A stretch of 64,000 nt of DNA from assembly GCA_963975425.1 (NCBI GenBank), contig CAXBGS010000001.1, positions 1,240,001 through 1,304,000 of the forward strand, given 5' to 3'. The stretch comes from CAXBGS01 sp963975425 (GTDB lineage Bacteria > Planctomycetota > Planctomycetia > Pirellulales > Pirellulaceae). The stretch's first letter is position 1. The number at the start of each line of letters is the position of its first letter. Shown piece by piece: positions 8,954 through 17,699 of the stretch. Both the position numbers and the translations under genes were made by a program. Under the pieces are notes generated by a model. That model did no database searches, was not told the origin of the DNA, and saw only the letters and a program-made list of their open reading frames with translations.

Positions 8954-10155
8954 GCAGCCACGTCCGCCACATCCGCGATATAGAAACTGCCGTAGGTGTG
9001 GACACGGTCGCGCGCGTGTAACTCTTCGGCCAGTGCCTTGTCATAACTTAGCAGGTCGCCAACTTGTACCATCTTGCCGCCTGCGTTGACTCTCAGTGGG
9101 TCGACAAAGTCAACGTCCAGTGCGGCACTGCGCCAAAGGACCCGCGATTGCGGTGCGGCGCGGTCGACAATACTTTGCCATTCCGCGGCCAGCAAGTGTG
9201 GAAACTGATCGTACAACCAATCCATGTGGTCGAGCAGAACGAATCGTGAAACCATTCCTTCGTGGCGACGAAGAAAACCTTGGACCGTTTCGGTGTGTGT
9301 ACTGACTCGTTGGACCAGACCGGACTTCAGTGATTCGAACGCCTGCGGTTTCAAATATTCAGGACAGCACTGCGGCGTGTACTTTCCGGTCAGATAAACC
9401 CGCCAAAAGTAGTTGTCTTTTAGCGGCAGATGCTTAAAGACCGCTTCGATACGATCTTGGATAAAGCGTCCGATCCCGCCCGGGTATCCACGATCGATCT
9501 GTTGTCGCTGGCTTTTGGGAACACCCAACAGCGATAGCGTTGTATCGCGGCGAAGTACCCAGCGCAGCGACTTGCTCCACAGCAGTTCGTTGACGCCGCG
9601 ATCGTGATAAATTTCTTGCTGTTGCTCGACCGATTCAGCATTCAAGATGTCGTGGACGGCTTCGCGAAGTCCTTTCGGCCGATTCAGATATCCGTTGATC
9701 AGCCACGCGAATAGTCCTGAAGTGCCGCGGAAGTAAAAACTTTTGCGGCGCCCTGTTCCGTTAAAAAAGTCGGCACGCCGATCCCATATCTCGCGGTATT
9801 TGAGTGGTAGTTCCTTGCGCACCGTATCGCGGTACAGGGAATCCCAGTTGGGGTGATAGCCTTCGCCAAAGACACGGAAGAAATCGTCATGCCTCAGCGA
9901 TTTGATGCCGGCAATTTTGAGTTCAAGCAGTGCATTCTGCAGTCGGTTCATGTCGACGGCGTAAACTTGCCGTGGCGATTGCAGGGCATAATCCAGTGCG
10001 TTGCAGCCTGCCGACGTGATGACCAAGACGGTGTCGTCGGATCCCAGTTTCAGCGCCTCTTTGTCCAGTCGTGGGTCTTCCCAGCAAGTGTTGTAGACGA
10101 GGTTCTTTTGATGGACGGCCGAGAAAGCTTTTTGTCCAAGCCATTTCGTAACCAT
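8950..10155 (-). CDS. btaA: BtaA, SAM:diacylglycerol 3-amino-3-carboxypropyltransferase (DUF3419)
   Basis: First enzyme of betaine-lipid synthesis: transfers the 3-amino-3-carboxypropyl group of SAM to diacylglycerol, giving diacylglyceryl-homoserine. The 401-residue product begins with the family hallmark LVYNTCWEDPRLD (19-31), followed by the SAM-fold segment VLVITSAGCNALDYAL (43-58) and VYAVDMNRLQNALLELK. A later segment FVLLDHMDWLYD and near-end SFYIADVADVAA fit DUF3419. Length is close to the Rhodobacter enzyme. The ATG is at 10155. It lies 33 bp after the metallophosphoesterase gene and overlaps btaB. The product would be a phosphorus-free membrane lipid head group. Confidence 0.9.
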   Translation of the reverse strand: MVTKWLGQKAFSAVHQKNLVYNTCWEDPRLDKEALKLGSDDTVLVITSAGCNALDYALQSPRQVYAVDMNRLQNALLELKIAGIKSLRHDDFFRVFGEGYHPNWDSLYRDTVRKELPLKYREIWDRRADFFNGTGRRKSFYFRGTSGLFAWLINGYLNRPKGLREAVHDILNAESVEQQQEIYHDRGVNELLWSKSLRWVLRRDTTLSLLGVPKSQRQQIDRGYPGGIGRFIQDRIEAVFKHLPLKDNYFWRVYLTGKYTPQCCPEYLKPQAFESLKSGLVQRVSTHTETVQGFLRRHEGMVSRFVLLDHMDWLYDQFPHLLAAEWQSIVDRAAPQSRVLWRSAALDVDFVDPLRVNAGGKMVQVGDLLSYDKALAEELHARDRVHTYGSFYIADVADVAA

Positions 10156-10188
10156 GCTATTTATCCTTGATGTGATGGAGACACATGA

Positions 10189-11088
10189 TCACGCCGCGAC
10201 TTCTTCTGCCTTTCGGCAGTCTTCGGACGGTTCGCTCTCGGGCGATTCGTCTTCGGTCGAATCATCGTCGGTGTCATCTTGAAATGCTTCGGTATCGACC
10301 CGCATTGGCAGGTCCAAGTGTTGGTCTTCGCCGTATAACGAAACCAGGCTGATCGTTCCGTCGACGTGTTCAACCAAGCCTGTGCAGTTTTCAACCCAAT
10401 CGCCCGTATTGCAGTACAGAATCGACGAGTCGTTAATGATGTCGGGCGTGTGGATGTGCCCGCAAATCACGCCTTCGCATTTGCGGCTGCGTGCATGCTG
10501 CATGATTTTCGTTTCGAAATTACTGACGAAACGAACTCCGCGTTTTACCCGGTCCTTTAATACGGCGCATCCGCCGTACGGATTCTGTTTAGAATCAAGA
10601 AAGGTTTGCGAGAGATAACGGTTCAGGCTGAGACAAGTGTCGTAAAAGAACGTCGACGCTTTCGAGATCCATTGCATCTTGGTTTCAAAGACGTCGAAGA
10701 AATCGCCGTGCGTGACCAAGAAATCCCAGCCGCGATGTGACTTGAATACGAACTCGTCGGCGACATCGATTTGCAATAACTCCGCCGGCAACATCGCTCG
10801 GAATGCGGGGTTTCTCAGGAAGGAGTCGTGGTTACCCGGCACGTAAAAGATTCGTGTGTTTCGTTGGGTCAGCTCAATCAGATGGTCCACAACTTCGTCG
10901 CATTCTTCGGACCAATGCCACCCTGCGTTGATTTTCCAAGCGTCAATAAAATCACCGACCAGGTAGATGTTGTCGGGGCGAAACCGCTTCAAGAAACGCA
11001 AGAACTCGGCGGCCCGCGCGTGTTTGCAGCCAAGATGGACATCGCTGACAAGCAACGTGCGTACGTCGATCATTTCGGCTTCTTCCAT
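10189..11088 (-). CDS. calcineurin-like metallophosphoesterase (LpxH/PlcP-like)
   Basis: Two-metal phosphoesterase of 299 residues with all family motifs in order: SDVHLGCKHA (14-23), GDFIDAW, PGNHDSF, THGDFFD and GHIHTPD. The HARAAEFLRFLK and NRYLSQTF segments resemble the UDP-2,3-diacylglucosamine hydrolase-like group. Two roles are possible: LpxH-like hydrolysis in lipid A synthesis, or PlcP-like phospholipase C activity that frees diacylglycerol from phospholipids. The position 33 bp upstream of btaA, which consumes diacylglycerol, favours the second. That is inference. The C-terminus is a low-complexity acidic tail (DDTDDDSTEDESPESEPSED) not found in compact LpxH. An ATG five codons in (11073) is an alternative start. 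Confidence 0.85.
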   Translation of the reverse strand: MEEAEMIDVRTLLVSDVHLGCKHARAAEFLRFLKRFRPDNIYLVGDFIDAWKINAGWHWSEECDEVVDHLIELTQRNTRIFYVPGNHDSFLRNPAFRAMLPAELLQIDVADEFVFKSHRGWDFLVTHGDFFDVFETKMQWISKASTFFYDTCLSLNRYLSQTFLDSKQNPYGGCAVLKDRVKRGVRFVSNFETKIMQHARSRKCEGVICGHIHTPDIINDSSILYCNTGDWVENCTGLVEHVDGTISLVSLYGEDQHLDLPMRVDTEAFQDDTDDDSTEDESPESEPSEDCRKAEEVAA

Positions 11089-11833
11089 GCCAATGAATCT
11101 CCACGCGAAAGGATCAATCGGGATGGATACCGATCATCCAGCTGCGAGTCAGTGAGCCAGGTTTGAATCGTTTCAACCAATTCGATGCTGCAGTTTGTTG
11201 CCGCATCAGGTCATGGCAGAACAATAGCACTGGCTGATGTCGATTCCGTTAACGCATAGAGGAAGTTACGCAAAACATTGCACGCTTTGCGCGTATCGCG
11301 TTAAGGAGATGAAGATAGGCCGAAGAAACGTTTGGTGTTAGATGATGCTGACGGGTTGGCTGGATCGCCGCTGTCGCAGTTTTCCGTGGAGCGATGCGGG
11401 TCACGTCGAGGGATCGCTTGCCTGATAGGACTGGGGGATGCATCGGAGTTTCCTCGCTCGGTACTCGCGTACAGAATCCAATGCGTCTGTATCTAAAATG
11501 CCTTTACTTAATGCGACTTCATTTAAATCGCCTTCACTTAAAACGCCTGTTCATTGCGATAAGACGTCGATCGGAGATTATGGTCCAGGGTGGTGGCGTT
11601 GCGTTCACCTTTCGCCCGTGGCGGCCGGCGTTCGCCGACATAAGTGGCCACGTGCGGCTGTGTTCGATAACCGCCTAAGGTATTTGGGAAACTTATCCAC
11701 GTTCCCTCTTTACACTGCAATCTCCCCAAAAGAGACTGTTGTCGATTTGTATGAACGCGCGGGTGTTATTAGTACAGCGGCGCGGGTGTTTTTTTCAGAC
11801 GGTCGATGTACAAGCAACTTAGGTGACGGTGAG
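11089..11833. other. 745-bp intergenic region with a 15-bp tandem repeat
   Basis: Lies between the divergent metallophosphoesterase and PEP-CTERM genes and must hold both promoters. I see no convincing gene: the short frames here have no recognisable product. The one clear structure is the period-15 repeat at 11476-11550, listed separately. No convincing sigma-70 or PhoB site was found. Confidence 0.6.
11476..11550. repeat. 15-bp degenerate tandem repeat, 5 units
   Basis: Five consecutive 15-mers starting at 11476, 11491, 11506, 11521 and 11536: ATCCAATGCGTCTGT, ATCTAAAATGCCTTT, ACTTAATGCGACTTC, ATTTAAATCGCCTTC, ACTTAAAACGCCTGT. They share an A-x-x-T/C-A-A core followed by CGCC/TGCC. The tract lies about 280 bp upstream of the PEP-CTERM gene start. 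In one frame it would read as a Leu-rich pentad, but no gene is supported there. Confidence 0.75.
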
Positions 11834-12481
11834 ATGATAAGAGCGATCAAACTAACGGTAGCTTGCTTGGGAATGCTGGTACTTACAGCGACACAGGCAC
11901 ATGCAGGAGTCATGTTTAGCTTTACCGAGTCGGGCGGAAGCGTTTTGATGATGTCGTCCGGAACACTGAATACAGGAAATTTGGTTTCTGTTTCGGCGGA
12001 TGGTTGGGGATTGGCCGGTATTGAAACGAATTCACCACCGGAATCCGACATTATGGGAGATACCATCTCCGGCCCGGTCGATACCGCTTTTGCGTTTCAT
12101 GCTGGTACAGATCTAACGCCTTGGATCGGCGATATGTTTGTCAGTGACAATTTCGGTTGGTCGACATCCGGTACGACGCAGTTCACGACGTACTACGTAG
12201 ATGCTTTTCAGCGAACACCCGGAATCGGTATCGCCGCGGAAGACTTGGTTGGAAACTTCTGGACACCAAATATCTCGTGGACACAGCCGGGGACATTCGC
12301 CAGTTTGGGGCTAACCGAAGGCAACTACACAATCACGGATGCTGTTACCGCGGAATCAATCTCAATCCAGATTGGCGGTCAACTCACTGTTCCGGAACCG
12401 ACATCGTTCGTCTTGTACGGATTCGGTTTATGTGTTGCCGGCTTTGGTTCCTCCCGCCGTCGCCGTCACGAAAAGAGCTAG
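11834..12481 (+). CDS. PEP-CTERM sorting-domain exported protein
   Basis: The 215-residue product has an N-terminal signal peptide (MIRAIKLTVACLGMLVLTATQAHA), a Ser/Thr/Gly-rich beta-type body and a classic C-terminal PEP-CTERM signal: VPEPTS, a hydrophobic helix (FVLYGFGLCVAGFG) and a basic end (SSRRRRHEKS). Such proteins are processed by exosortase at the outer surface and often associate with exopolysaccharide. The start was taken at the ATG at 11834, because a GGTGACGGTGAG purine-rich stretch precedes it and the signal peptide begins there; the open frame extends back to 11438 but runs through the 15-bp repeat. The function of the body is unknown. No exosortase gene is in the window. Confidence 0.85.
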   Translation: MIRAIKLTVACLGMLVLTATQAHAGVMFSFTESGGSVLMMSSGTLNTGNLVSVSADGWGLAGIETNSPPESDIMGDTISGPVDTAFAFHAGTDLTPWIGDMFVSDNFGWSTSGTTQFTTYYVDAFQRTPGIGIAAEDLVGNFWTPNISWTQPGTFASLGLTEGNYTITDAVTAESISIQIGGQLTVPEPTSFVLYGFGLCVAGFGSSRRRRHEKS

Positions 12482-12577
12482 GAAGGCTCGCGCCATCTTT
12501 TCGGGAATGGAATGCGTCGCTCGTCACCGCGTCTTGCGGTGAATGCCATGGCGTGTACCGAGTAACATCTCGCTCTG

Positions 12578-13378
12578 TTACTTCAGGCTCTGCAAGCCGT
12601 CGGGCAGGGTTCCGTCGGCGACTTCGTCGTCCCATTGGTCCATCAGTGGCCAGCTGTCCGCTAGCGTTCCGAAGTCGGCCATCTTCAAGTAACCGCGGAC
12701 TCGGTCGATCGTCTTATTCATGAAATCTTTGTCATTGGCAAAGATCGGACCGTGACTGGGGGCTAACCATTTCACATCGCTGTCACGAATTCGCTCGAGT
12801 GATTTGACGAAGGCGTTAATGTCGCTGCCGTGATGGGCGTCGATCGCGCCGATGCACCCGTCACGATAGATGTTGTCTCCACTTAGCAAGACGTCGCCCA
12901 TTCGAAACGCGAGTTGGCTGTCAGTGTGCCCGGGCGTGTGCCAGACTTCCAATTCCAGTGCACCGACGCGCAGGATGTCGCCGTCAACCACTTGGTTTTC
13001 GATCTCGACCGGCGGCATGGGCATCGAGAGGTTCTGTGCTTCGATCTCTGCCAGCGTCAACAGCTTATCACCACTTTCCAGCGGTTTGACGGCTTTAGGG
13101 TGCGCGGTGACGGTCGTCTTTAAAATCTGTTTCGCTTTGGCCAATCCTTGAATGTGATCGACGTCGGCGTGAGTCGCCACGATCGTCTTGCAGCGTGAAA
13201 GTGGAAAGTCCAGCTTGCGAATCAGCTCGATGATATCGTCCACGGCTTCTTCGTAACCAATGTCAATCAGGATCCACTCGTCGGCATCAAAGACAAGATA
13301 GACGTTGCACCCGAATACTTCACCGGCCTGAAAATTCAGCTCGATGACGCCAGGAAAGATCGTTTTGCGATTCAGCAT
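12578..13378 (-). CDS. metallo-beta-lactamase fold hydrolase
   Basis: MBL-fold protein of 266 residues. The first metal motif reads THADVDH (69-75): His70, Asp72, Asp74 and His75, so the second His of the usual HxHxDH is Asp. Later ligands are present: HTPGHTDSQ, LSGDNIYRDG and the C-terminal PSHGPIF. There is no signal peptide, so it is cytoplasmic. The family includes glyoxalase II-like thioesterases, sulfur dioxygenases and lactonases, and the substrate here is unknown. It is convergent with the PEP-CTERM gene (97 bp apart) and separated from the next minus-strand gene by about 120 bp. Confidence 0.88.
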   Translation of the reverse strand: MLNRKTIFPGVIELNFQAGEVFGCNVYLVFDADEWILIDIGYEEAVDDIIELIRKLDFPLSRCKTIVATHADVDHIQGLAKAKQILKTTVTAHPKAVKPLESGDKLLTLAEIEAQNLSMPMPPVEIENQVVDGDILRVGALELEVWHTPGHTDSQLAFRMGDVLLSGDNIYRDGCIGAIDAHHGSDINAFVKSLERIRDSDVKWLAPSHGPIFANDKDFMNKTIDRVRGYLKMADFGTLADSWPLMDQWDDEVADGTLPDGLQSLK

Positions 13379-13500
13379 ATTTGGTCATGGGTCGATAAGA
13401 AAAAAGGACGCGGTTATTCTAAGTTCCAAGCGGCAGATGGCAAAACCCGGCTGTTTTCTGAGCCCTAAACGGATCGCTTGGGAATCGGCACCACCGATCT

Positions 13501-14481
13501 CTAGCCGCGCAGCACGTCGGCGAGTCCTTCGCGATAGCTCGGGTACTTTAGGCGAGTGACCAGATCCCGCTTCATTCGTCGGTTCCAGATGCGTTTGTTG
13601 CTTTCGGTTCGCATCGAAACAGGTGAATCTGGTGCCGGCGGTTCGAATTGAGGTTCCGCCGCGCCGGTCTGTCTGGCGATCTCGCGATAAAATTCGCCAC
13701 GCACCACCGGCTGGTCATCGGCCACGACATAGAGCGACGAAACGTGCTCTGAACGACTGGCTCGAGCCCAAACGGCCATCACCGCCGAGGCGGCATCATC
13801 GACATGAATCAGATTCAAATAGCCCGATTCGGGTGACCGGATCGGGCGGCCCGCGATGACGTCGGCGACGCGTGGAACGCGGCCGGGACCATAGATTCCG
13901 GCCAGCCGCAAGATGTTGCCGGGCGGTCCATTCTGGTTTCGCTGCAGCAACGTCTCTGCCTGCAAATGGACACGTCCGCCTTCGCGGCGTGCGTGTGTGG
14001 GCGACGTTTCGTCGACCCATTGCCCATCGGTTTGGTGATAGACGCCGGTCGTGCTGATATAGCAGAGGTGTCCATGGTCGGCTTGGTGATTTTCGATTGC
14101 CTTGAGGAACCGCTGCAGCCCGCCGACTTGCGCGTCATAGCGGCTAAGGCAACTTTGTCGATCATAGCTGACCGCGACCAGGATTCGATCCATCGGTGGC
14201 AAATCGGAGGCTGAAAATACGTCCAGCATCCGCCGATCGGTCCAATCGGCGATGATCGGGTGAAATCCTTGTCTGGCAAGCTTACCGGCCCGCTCTGGCC
14301 TGCGAGTTGTGGCGTAAACTTCGTGGCCAGCTTTTTTTGCTTTGAGACCGACGCGGTGGCCCAGATATCCGCAACCCATGACGAGGGTGCGAACGGGGGA
14401 ACCGGCGTCTGCAGCTTGATTTTCCATGTTCGATTGGGTGTTGACGATGTTTCGGCTTGTTTTATGCGTGGGATTGCTCAT
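13501..14481 (-). CDS. NAD(P)-dependent epimerase/dehydratase-like SDR protein
   Basis: Atypical/extended SDR Rossmann protein of up to 326 residues. The nucleotide-binding glycine motif is GCGYLGHRVG (36-45), followed by ATTRRPERAGKL, where the Arg residues after beta2 suggest NADP(H). Later segments include CYISTTGVYHQ, LRLAGIYGPGRVP and YLNLIHVDDAASAVMAV, all typical of NAD-dependent epimerase-like SDRs, also found in YeeZ-type proteins. The active-site YxxxK is not clear, so the reaction is unknown. The ATG at 14427 (MENQAADAG) is a likely alternative start. It is divergent from the trypsin-like gene. Confidence 0.82.
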   Translation of the reverse strand: MSNPTHKTSRNIVNTQSNMENQAADAGSPVRTLVMGCGYLGHRVGLKAKKAGHEVYATTRRPERAGKLARQGFHPIIADWTDRRMLDVFSASDLPPMDRILVAVSYDRQSCLSRYDAQVGGLQRFLKAIENHQADHGHLCYISTTGVYHQTDGQWVDETSPTHARREGGRVHLQAETLLQRNQNGPPGNILRLAGIYGPGRVPRVADVIAGRPIRSPESGYLNLIHVDDAASAVMAVWARASRSEHVSSLYVVADDQPVVRGEFYREIARQTGAAEPQFEPPAPDSPVSMRTESNKRIWNRRMKRDLVTRLKYPSYREGLADVLRG

Positions 14482-14619
14482 TTTCAGCCAAGTTTTCTCC
14501 TTGGCCGGGCGGTGTCTACAATAGGAAGTCCATTCCGAAGCAGGCAGGCGGTTGGTTCCTCGCTCGACAATTCATTGGTTCCGACGCAGGTTGATCGATC
14601 GGGTGCCCTCGGTGTGGGC

Positions 14620-14740
14620 TCGACTTGCTGAGTTCGACTTGCTGGGGCTCTGCAAATGCGACCTGCGAATGGGCTCTGCGAATGGGCTCTAACTGGGGCC
14701 GACAAATATAGGCCTGACAGATTCAGGCCCGACAAATCCG
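14620..14740. repeat. cluster of short degenerate tandem repeats (13-15 bp)
   Basis: Three adjoining tracts. TCGACTTGCTGAGT / TCGACTTGCTGGGG at 14620-14647 has period 14. CTGCGAATGGGCT occurs twice in tandem around 14663-14690. GGCCGACAAATATA / GGCCTGACAGATTCA / GGCCCGACAAATCCG occupies 14697-14740. All lie just upstream of, or inside, the doubtful N-terminal extension of the trypsin-like gene. Confidence 0.8.
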
Positions 14741-14763
14741 TTTTTCCTTTCCGAGACTTTTCG

Positions 14764-15921
14764 TTGTTTGGATATCGATCTTTCGTGCGATTTTCACGCG
14801 GGTGTTTTTTTACCATCGCAGCGATGGCGGTCATTCCCGCGGTTTCCGCTGAGGCACAAGACTTTCCGCCCTCAGTGTTTCCACAGACGTTGCCTCCGGC
14901 AAGCGGATTCGAACCGGCCGGCGGGCTGCAAACGGTTTCGCCCAGCCGAATCGATCAGACGGTCTCGGTCCGGCCGACCGGCGGTACAGAAGTTCCGATG
15001 ATCCCTCAGCTGACTCGGTTACTGGCCGAGGGCGGCGTCCCCAAATCGCTGGAAGAGTTCCGGCAACTGGAGCGACAGCAAAAGCGTGTTTCGGACGCGG
15101 CCGTCAAGTGCACCGTCAGCGTGACGATCGGACAAGCGCAAGGCTGCGGTGTGATCATCACGGGCACGGGATACGTCTTGACGGCCGCTCATGTCGCAAT
15201 GCGTCCCAACAAACCTGCGATCGTAACGCTGTCCAACGGCCGGCATGTTTCCGCAACCACGTTGGGAATGAACAAAGGCGTCGACGCCGGTTTGATCCGT
15301 ATCGATCCTGGGCAGAACGGCAACCGTCCCTGGGATCACGCCACCCTGGGAACCAGTTCGAACTTAGTCCCCGGCATGTGGTGTGTTGCGACCGGGCATC
15401 CCGGCGGCTATGACCCCGACCGTGGTCCCGTCACGCGGGTCGGACGCATCTTGGCCGTCAAGCCAGATTCCCTCTATACCGACTGTGCACTGATCGGTGG
15501 CGACAGTGGTGGCCCACTTTTTGACATCGCCGGTCGATTGATTGCGGTACACAGCCGGATCGGAAACGCCGTCGCCGATAATCTGCATGTACCGATCGAT
15601 CACTACGATAAGGAGTGGGATCGCATGGCTCGTGCCGAATCCTGGGGGTACTTGGAAGGCTTTAAGCCGGTCTTGGGTGTTCGCGGCCGCGGCAATCCTG
15701 CGCGAATTGATGTTGTCAAACCCGGATCACCGGCCGAAGCGGCCGAGTTCAAGCAGGGTGACATCGTCATTCAGTTCGGCGACGTCAGAGTCACTGACTT
15801 TCAATCACTCGTGAATGCGGTTTCCGATACGATGCCCGGTGAACGCGTCGATGTGTGGGTCGACCGTCAAGGTAAGAAATACAGACTGGATGTCGAAATC
15901 GGGCGGGAAGATGATACTTAG
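14764..15921 (+). CDS. exported trypsin-like serine protease with PDZ domain
   Basis: S1C-type (HtrA/DegP-like) protease. The protease domain carries a full triad: His in VLTAAHVAM, Asp in GVDAGLIRID and Ser in GGDSGGPLFD. A C-terminal PDZ domain follows (GSPAEAAEFKQGDIVIQFGD ... GERVDVWVDRQGK). The frame is open from 14656, but that part runs through tandem repeats. I prefer the TTG at 14764, which gives a clean signal peptide (FGYRSFVRFSRGCFFTIAAMAV ... AEAQ) in a 385-residue protein; an internal ATG at 14824 is too close to the cleavage site. It probably acts in the periplasm in protein quality control. A second, inactive-looking paralogue follows on the same strand. Confidence 0.85.
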   Translation: MFGYRSFVRFSRGCFFTIAAMAVIPAVSAEAQDFPPSVFPQTLPPASGFEPAGGLQTVSPSRIDQTVSVRPTGGTEVPMIPQLTRLLAEGGVPKSLEEFRQLERQQKRVSDAAVKCTVSVTIGQAQGCGVIITGTGYVLTAAHVAMRPNKPAIVTLSNGRHVSATTLGMNKGVDAGLIRIDPGQNGNRPWDHATLGTSSNLVPGMWCVATGHPGGYDPDRGPVTRVGRILAVKPDSLYTDCALIGGDSGGPLFDIAGRLIAVHSRIGNAVADNLHVPIDHYDKEWDRMARAESWGYLEGFKPVLGVRGRGNPARIDVVKPGSPAEAAEFKQGDIVIQFGDVRVTDFQSLVNAVSDTMPGERVDVWVDRQGKKYRLDVEIGREDDT

Positions 15922-16052
15922 CCAGCCAGCCAGCCACGACGCGATGAACCCTTCGCATTTCGCGTATGTTTTGCACTTGGCTTGAACCCTGTTACGAATC
16001 CGTTATGAACATGTGCGACTCCGTTGAATGCTTGTTCCAAGAAGAGACTTCC

Positions 16053-17102
16053 ATGAATCAACGACAGCTGACTAAGTCGTATCGCGGTTTGACGATGCTA
16101 TTGCTGATCGTCATCGGATCGGCCGACATCGTGTCCGCGCAGCAACTGCGCAGCCCGGAATGGATTCGTCAACGCTACGGCATGCGAGTTCATCCCAGTC
16201 GGGATAACAGTGACATGATCCGATTGGTGCGCCCGCTGTCGGAATCGGTCAAAGCGTCCGTCGTGCAAGTCTTAAGCGGCACGCGACCGGTGGCGCTGGG
16301 GACCGTCGTCAGCGTCGACGGGCATGTGCTAACCAAACGCAGTGAATTGACCGGCGATCCGGTACGCGTACGTTTGGCCGATGGACAACTATTGCCGGCT
16401 CGTGTTGCGGCGGTTCGTCGCCGACATGATTTGGCACTGTTGAAAGTCGACACGGCCAGCGACATGACTCCGATTGCGTTTGTGGACGCGCCTGTCAGTG
16501 TCAGCAACTTTTTGATCAGCCCCGGTCGCGGCGGTCGACCAATCGGTATCGGCGTGGTCGGCGTATCCGAAGTCAGTGTCGAGCACTACGGTCGCTTGGG
16601 CGTCAAATTGAGAAGTAACCAGGAAGGCCGCGCGCAAGTCAGAGAAGTGGTGCCAGGTAGCGGCGCGTCGCAAGCCGGATTGCAGGAAGGTGACTTGATC
16701 GTGGCGATCAATGGTCGCGAAGAGAAAACGACGACGAAAGTTGTCGAAACGCTTGGCGGAATGTATTCAGGCGAAAGTGTACGATTGACAATCGTTCGCA
16801 AAGGGAACCGAATCGAAGTGGATGCCGGGATTCGAGACATGAACGTCGTCTTGGAATCGGAAAACGATTCAAAGGTGAATGGGCCACGCAGCGAACGCCT
16901 CAGCGGATTCGACCGAGTGATCCAGCACGACACGGTGCTGGATCCCGATGAATGCGGCGGACCGATCTTGAATTCGTCGGGACAAGCGATCGGATTGAAC
17001 ATCGCACGGGCCGGCCGAGTGGTCAGCTATGCTTTGCCGGTGTCGCTGGTCATTCCCGAAATGGTCAGCATGCTGCAAGAGGCTCGCGAAGTCGCGCCGT
17101 AG
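16053..17102 (+). CDS. exported trypsin-fold/PDZ protein with lost catalytic residues
   Basis: 349 residues from the ATG at 16053 (preceded by AAGAAGAGA), with signal peptide GLTMLLLIVIGSADIVSAQ; the open frame extends to 15966. The fold follows DegP: ASVVQVLSGTRPVALGTVVS, HDLALLKV (Asp retained), then a PDZ domain (EVVPGSGASQAGLQEGDLIVAINGREE). The catalytic His position reads VLTKRSEL instead of VLTAAHVV, and the Ser position reads DPDECGGPILN, with Cys replacing Ser. Proteolysis is therefore very unlikely. An unusual second trypsin-core half appears after the PDZ domain, so the PDZ seems inserted within the protease fold. It may act as a chaperone-like or regulatory partner of the upstream active protease. 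That role is inference. Confidence 0.82.
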   Translation: MNQRQLTKSYRGLTMLLLIVIGSADIVSAQQLRSPEWIRQRYGMRVHPSRDNSDMIRLVRPLSESVKASVVQVLSGTRPVALGTVVSVDGHVLTKRSELTGDPVRVRLADGQLLPARVAAVRRRHDLALLKVDTASDMTPIAFVDAPVSVSNFLISPGRGGRPIGIGVVGVSEVSVEHYGRLGVKLRSNQEGRAQVREVVPGSGASQAGLQEGDLIVAINGREEKTTTKVVETLGGMYSGESVRLTIVRKGNRIEVDAGIRDMNVVLESENDSKVNGPRSERLSGFDRVIQHDTVLDPDECGGPILNSSGQAIGLNIARAGRVVSYALPVSLVIPEMVSMLQEAREVAP

Positions 17103-17115
17103 TTCGCTGCCACGT

Positions 17116-17141
17116 CGATGCAAGCGTTCGCGCTTGCATCG
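17116..17141. terminator. perfect 11-bp hairpin with TTCG loop between convergent genes
   Basis: CGATGCAAGCG - TTCG - CGCTTGCATCG forms a perfect 11-bp stem with a four-base loop. It starts 14 bp after the stop of the pseudoprotease gene and about 31 bp before the convergent GNAT gene's stop. No clear U-tract follows, so intrinsic termination is likely weak, but the position suits a bidirectional terminator or 3'-end stabiliser. Confidence 0.65.
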
Positions 17142-17171
17142 GGCACACACGGCGGGATTGTCCATTACTGG

Positions 17172-17699
17172 TCATGATCGGTGATCGATGACCTTTTGCA
17201 TGATCGTCACGTCGATCCAGTCGCCGGTCATGTTGCCGATTTCTCGCTGGATTCCCACGGTTTCGAATCCGTGACGTCGGTGAAACGCGATGCTGCGATG
17301 ATTGTCGGTGACAATTTTGGCCATCACGTGATGAATGCCCGATTCGCCGCAGTGCTTGTCTAATTGTCGTTGCAAGGCGTCGCCTACGCCGGCGCCAAAC
17401 GTGTCTGGCCGAAGATAGATCGCCGATTCAAGGCTGAACCGATAACCATGACGATGACTGAATCGATGCAGTGCGGCCCAGCCCAATACGTCGTCGTCTT
17501 GGTCGCCGACGGCCACGAACCAGGCATCCGGTGCCGGAATCTTTAATTGCTTGCGGACATAGGCGGGTTCCCAGTGCAATGCGTCAAATGTTGATCCGCC
17601 CGCATCGACATACAGATTGTAAATGTCGGCGATGGATTCCGCGTCGGCTGCAGTTGCGATGCGGACGTGAACCGGAGACATCGATTCTTTCGGCGTCAT
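17172..17699 (-). CDS. GNAT N-acetyltransferase (phosphinothricin acetyltransferase-like)
   Basis: 175 residues from the ATG at 17699. The sequence VRIATAADAESIADIYNLYV, LGWAALHRFS, SAIYLRPDTFGAGVGDAL (the acetyl-CoA loop R/Q-x-x-G-x-G/A region) and TDNHRSIAFHRRHGFETVG matches the PAT/Bar-like GNAT subgroup. Such enzymes acetylate methionine sulfoximine, phosphinothricin or similar amino-acid analogues; the actual substrate is unknown. The chosen start overlaps the upstream hydrolase stop as ATGA (17696-17699), indicating translational coupling; the longer frame to 17741 begins with a GTG inside that gene. Confidence 0.88.
   Translation of the reverse strand: MTPKESMSPVHVRIATAADAESIADIYNLYVDAGGSTFDALHWEPAYVRKQLKIPAPDAWFVAVGDQDDDVLGWAALHRFSHRHGYRFSLESAIYLRPDTFGAGVGDALQRQLDKHCGESGIHHVMAKIVTDNHRSIAFHRRHGFETVGIQREIGNMTGDWIDVTIMQKVIDHRS

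Noticed and set aside
11203..11219. Possible PhoB box upstream of the lipid cassette
   Set aside because: On the minus strand CTGCCATGACCTGATGC has two weak half-sites but the spacing is 10 rather than 11 bp and the match is poor. Not strong enough to call.
12578..13378. HADVDH as evidence of an inactive metallo-beta-lactamase
   Set aside because: Asp at the second His position occurs in other MBL-fold families and can still bind metal; all other ligands are present.
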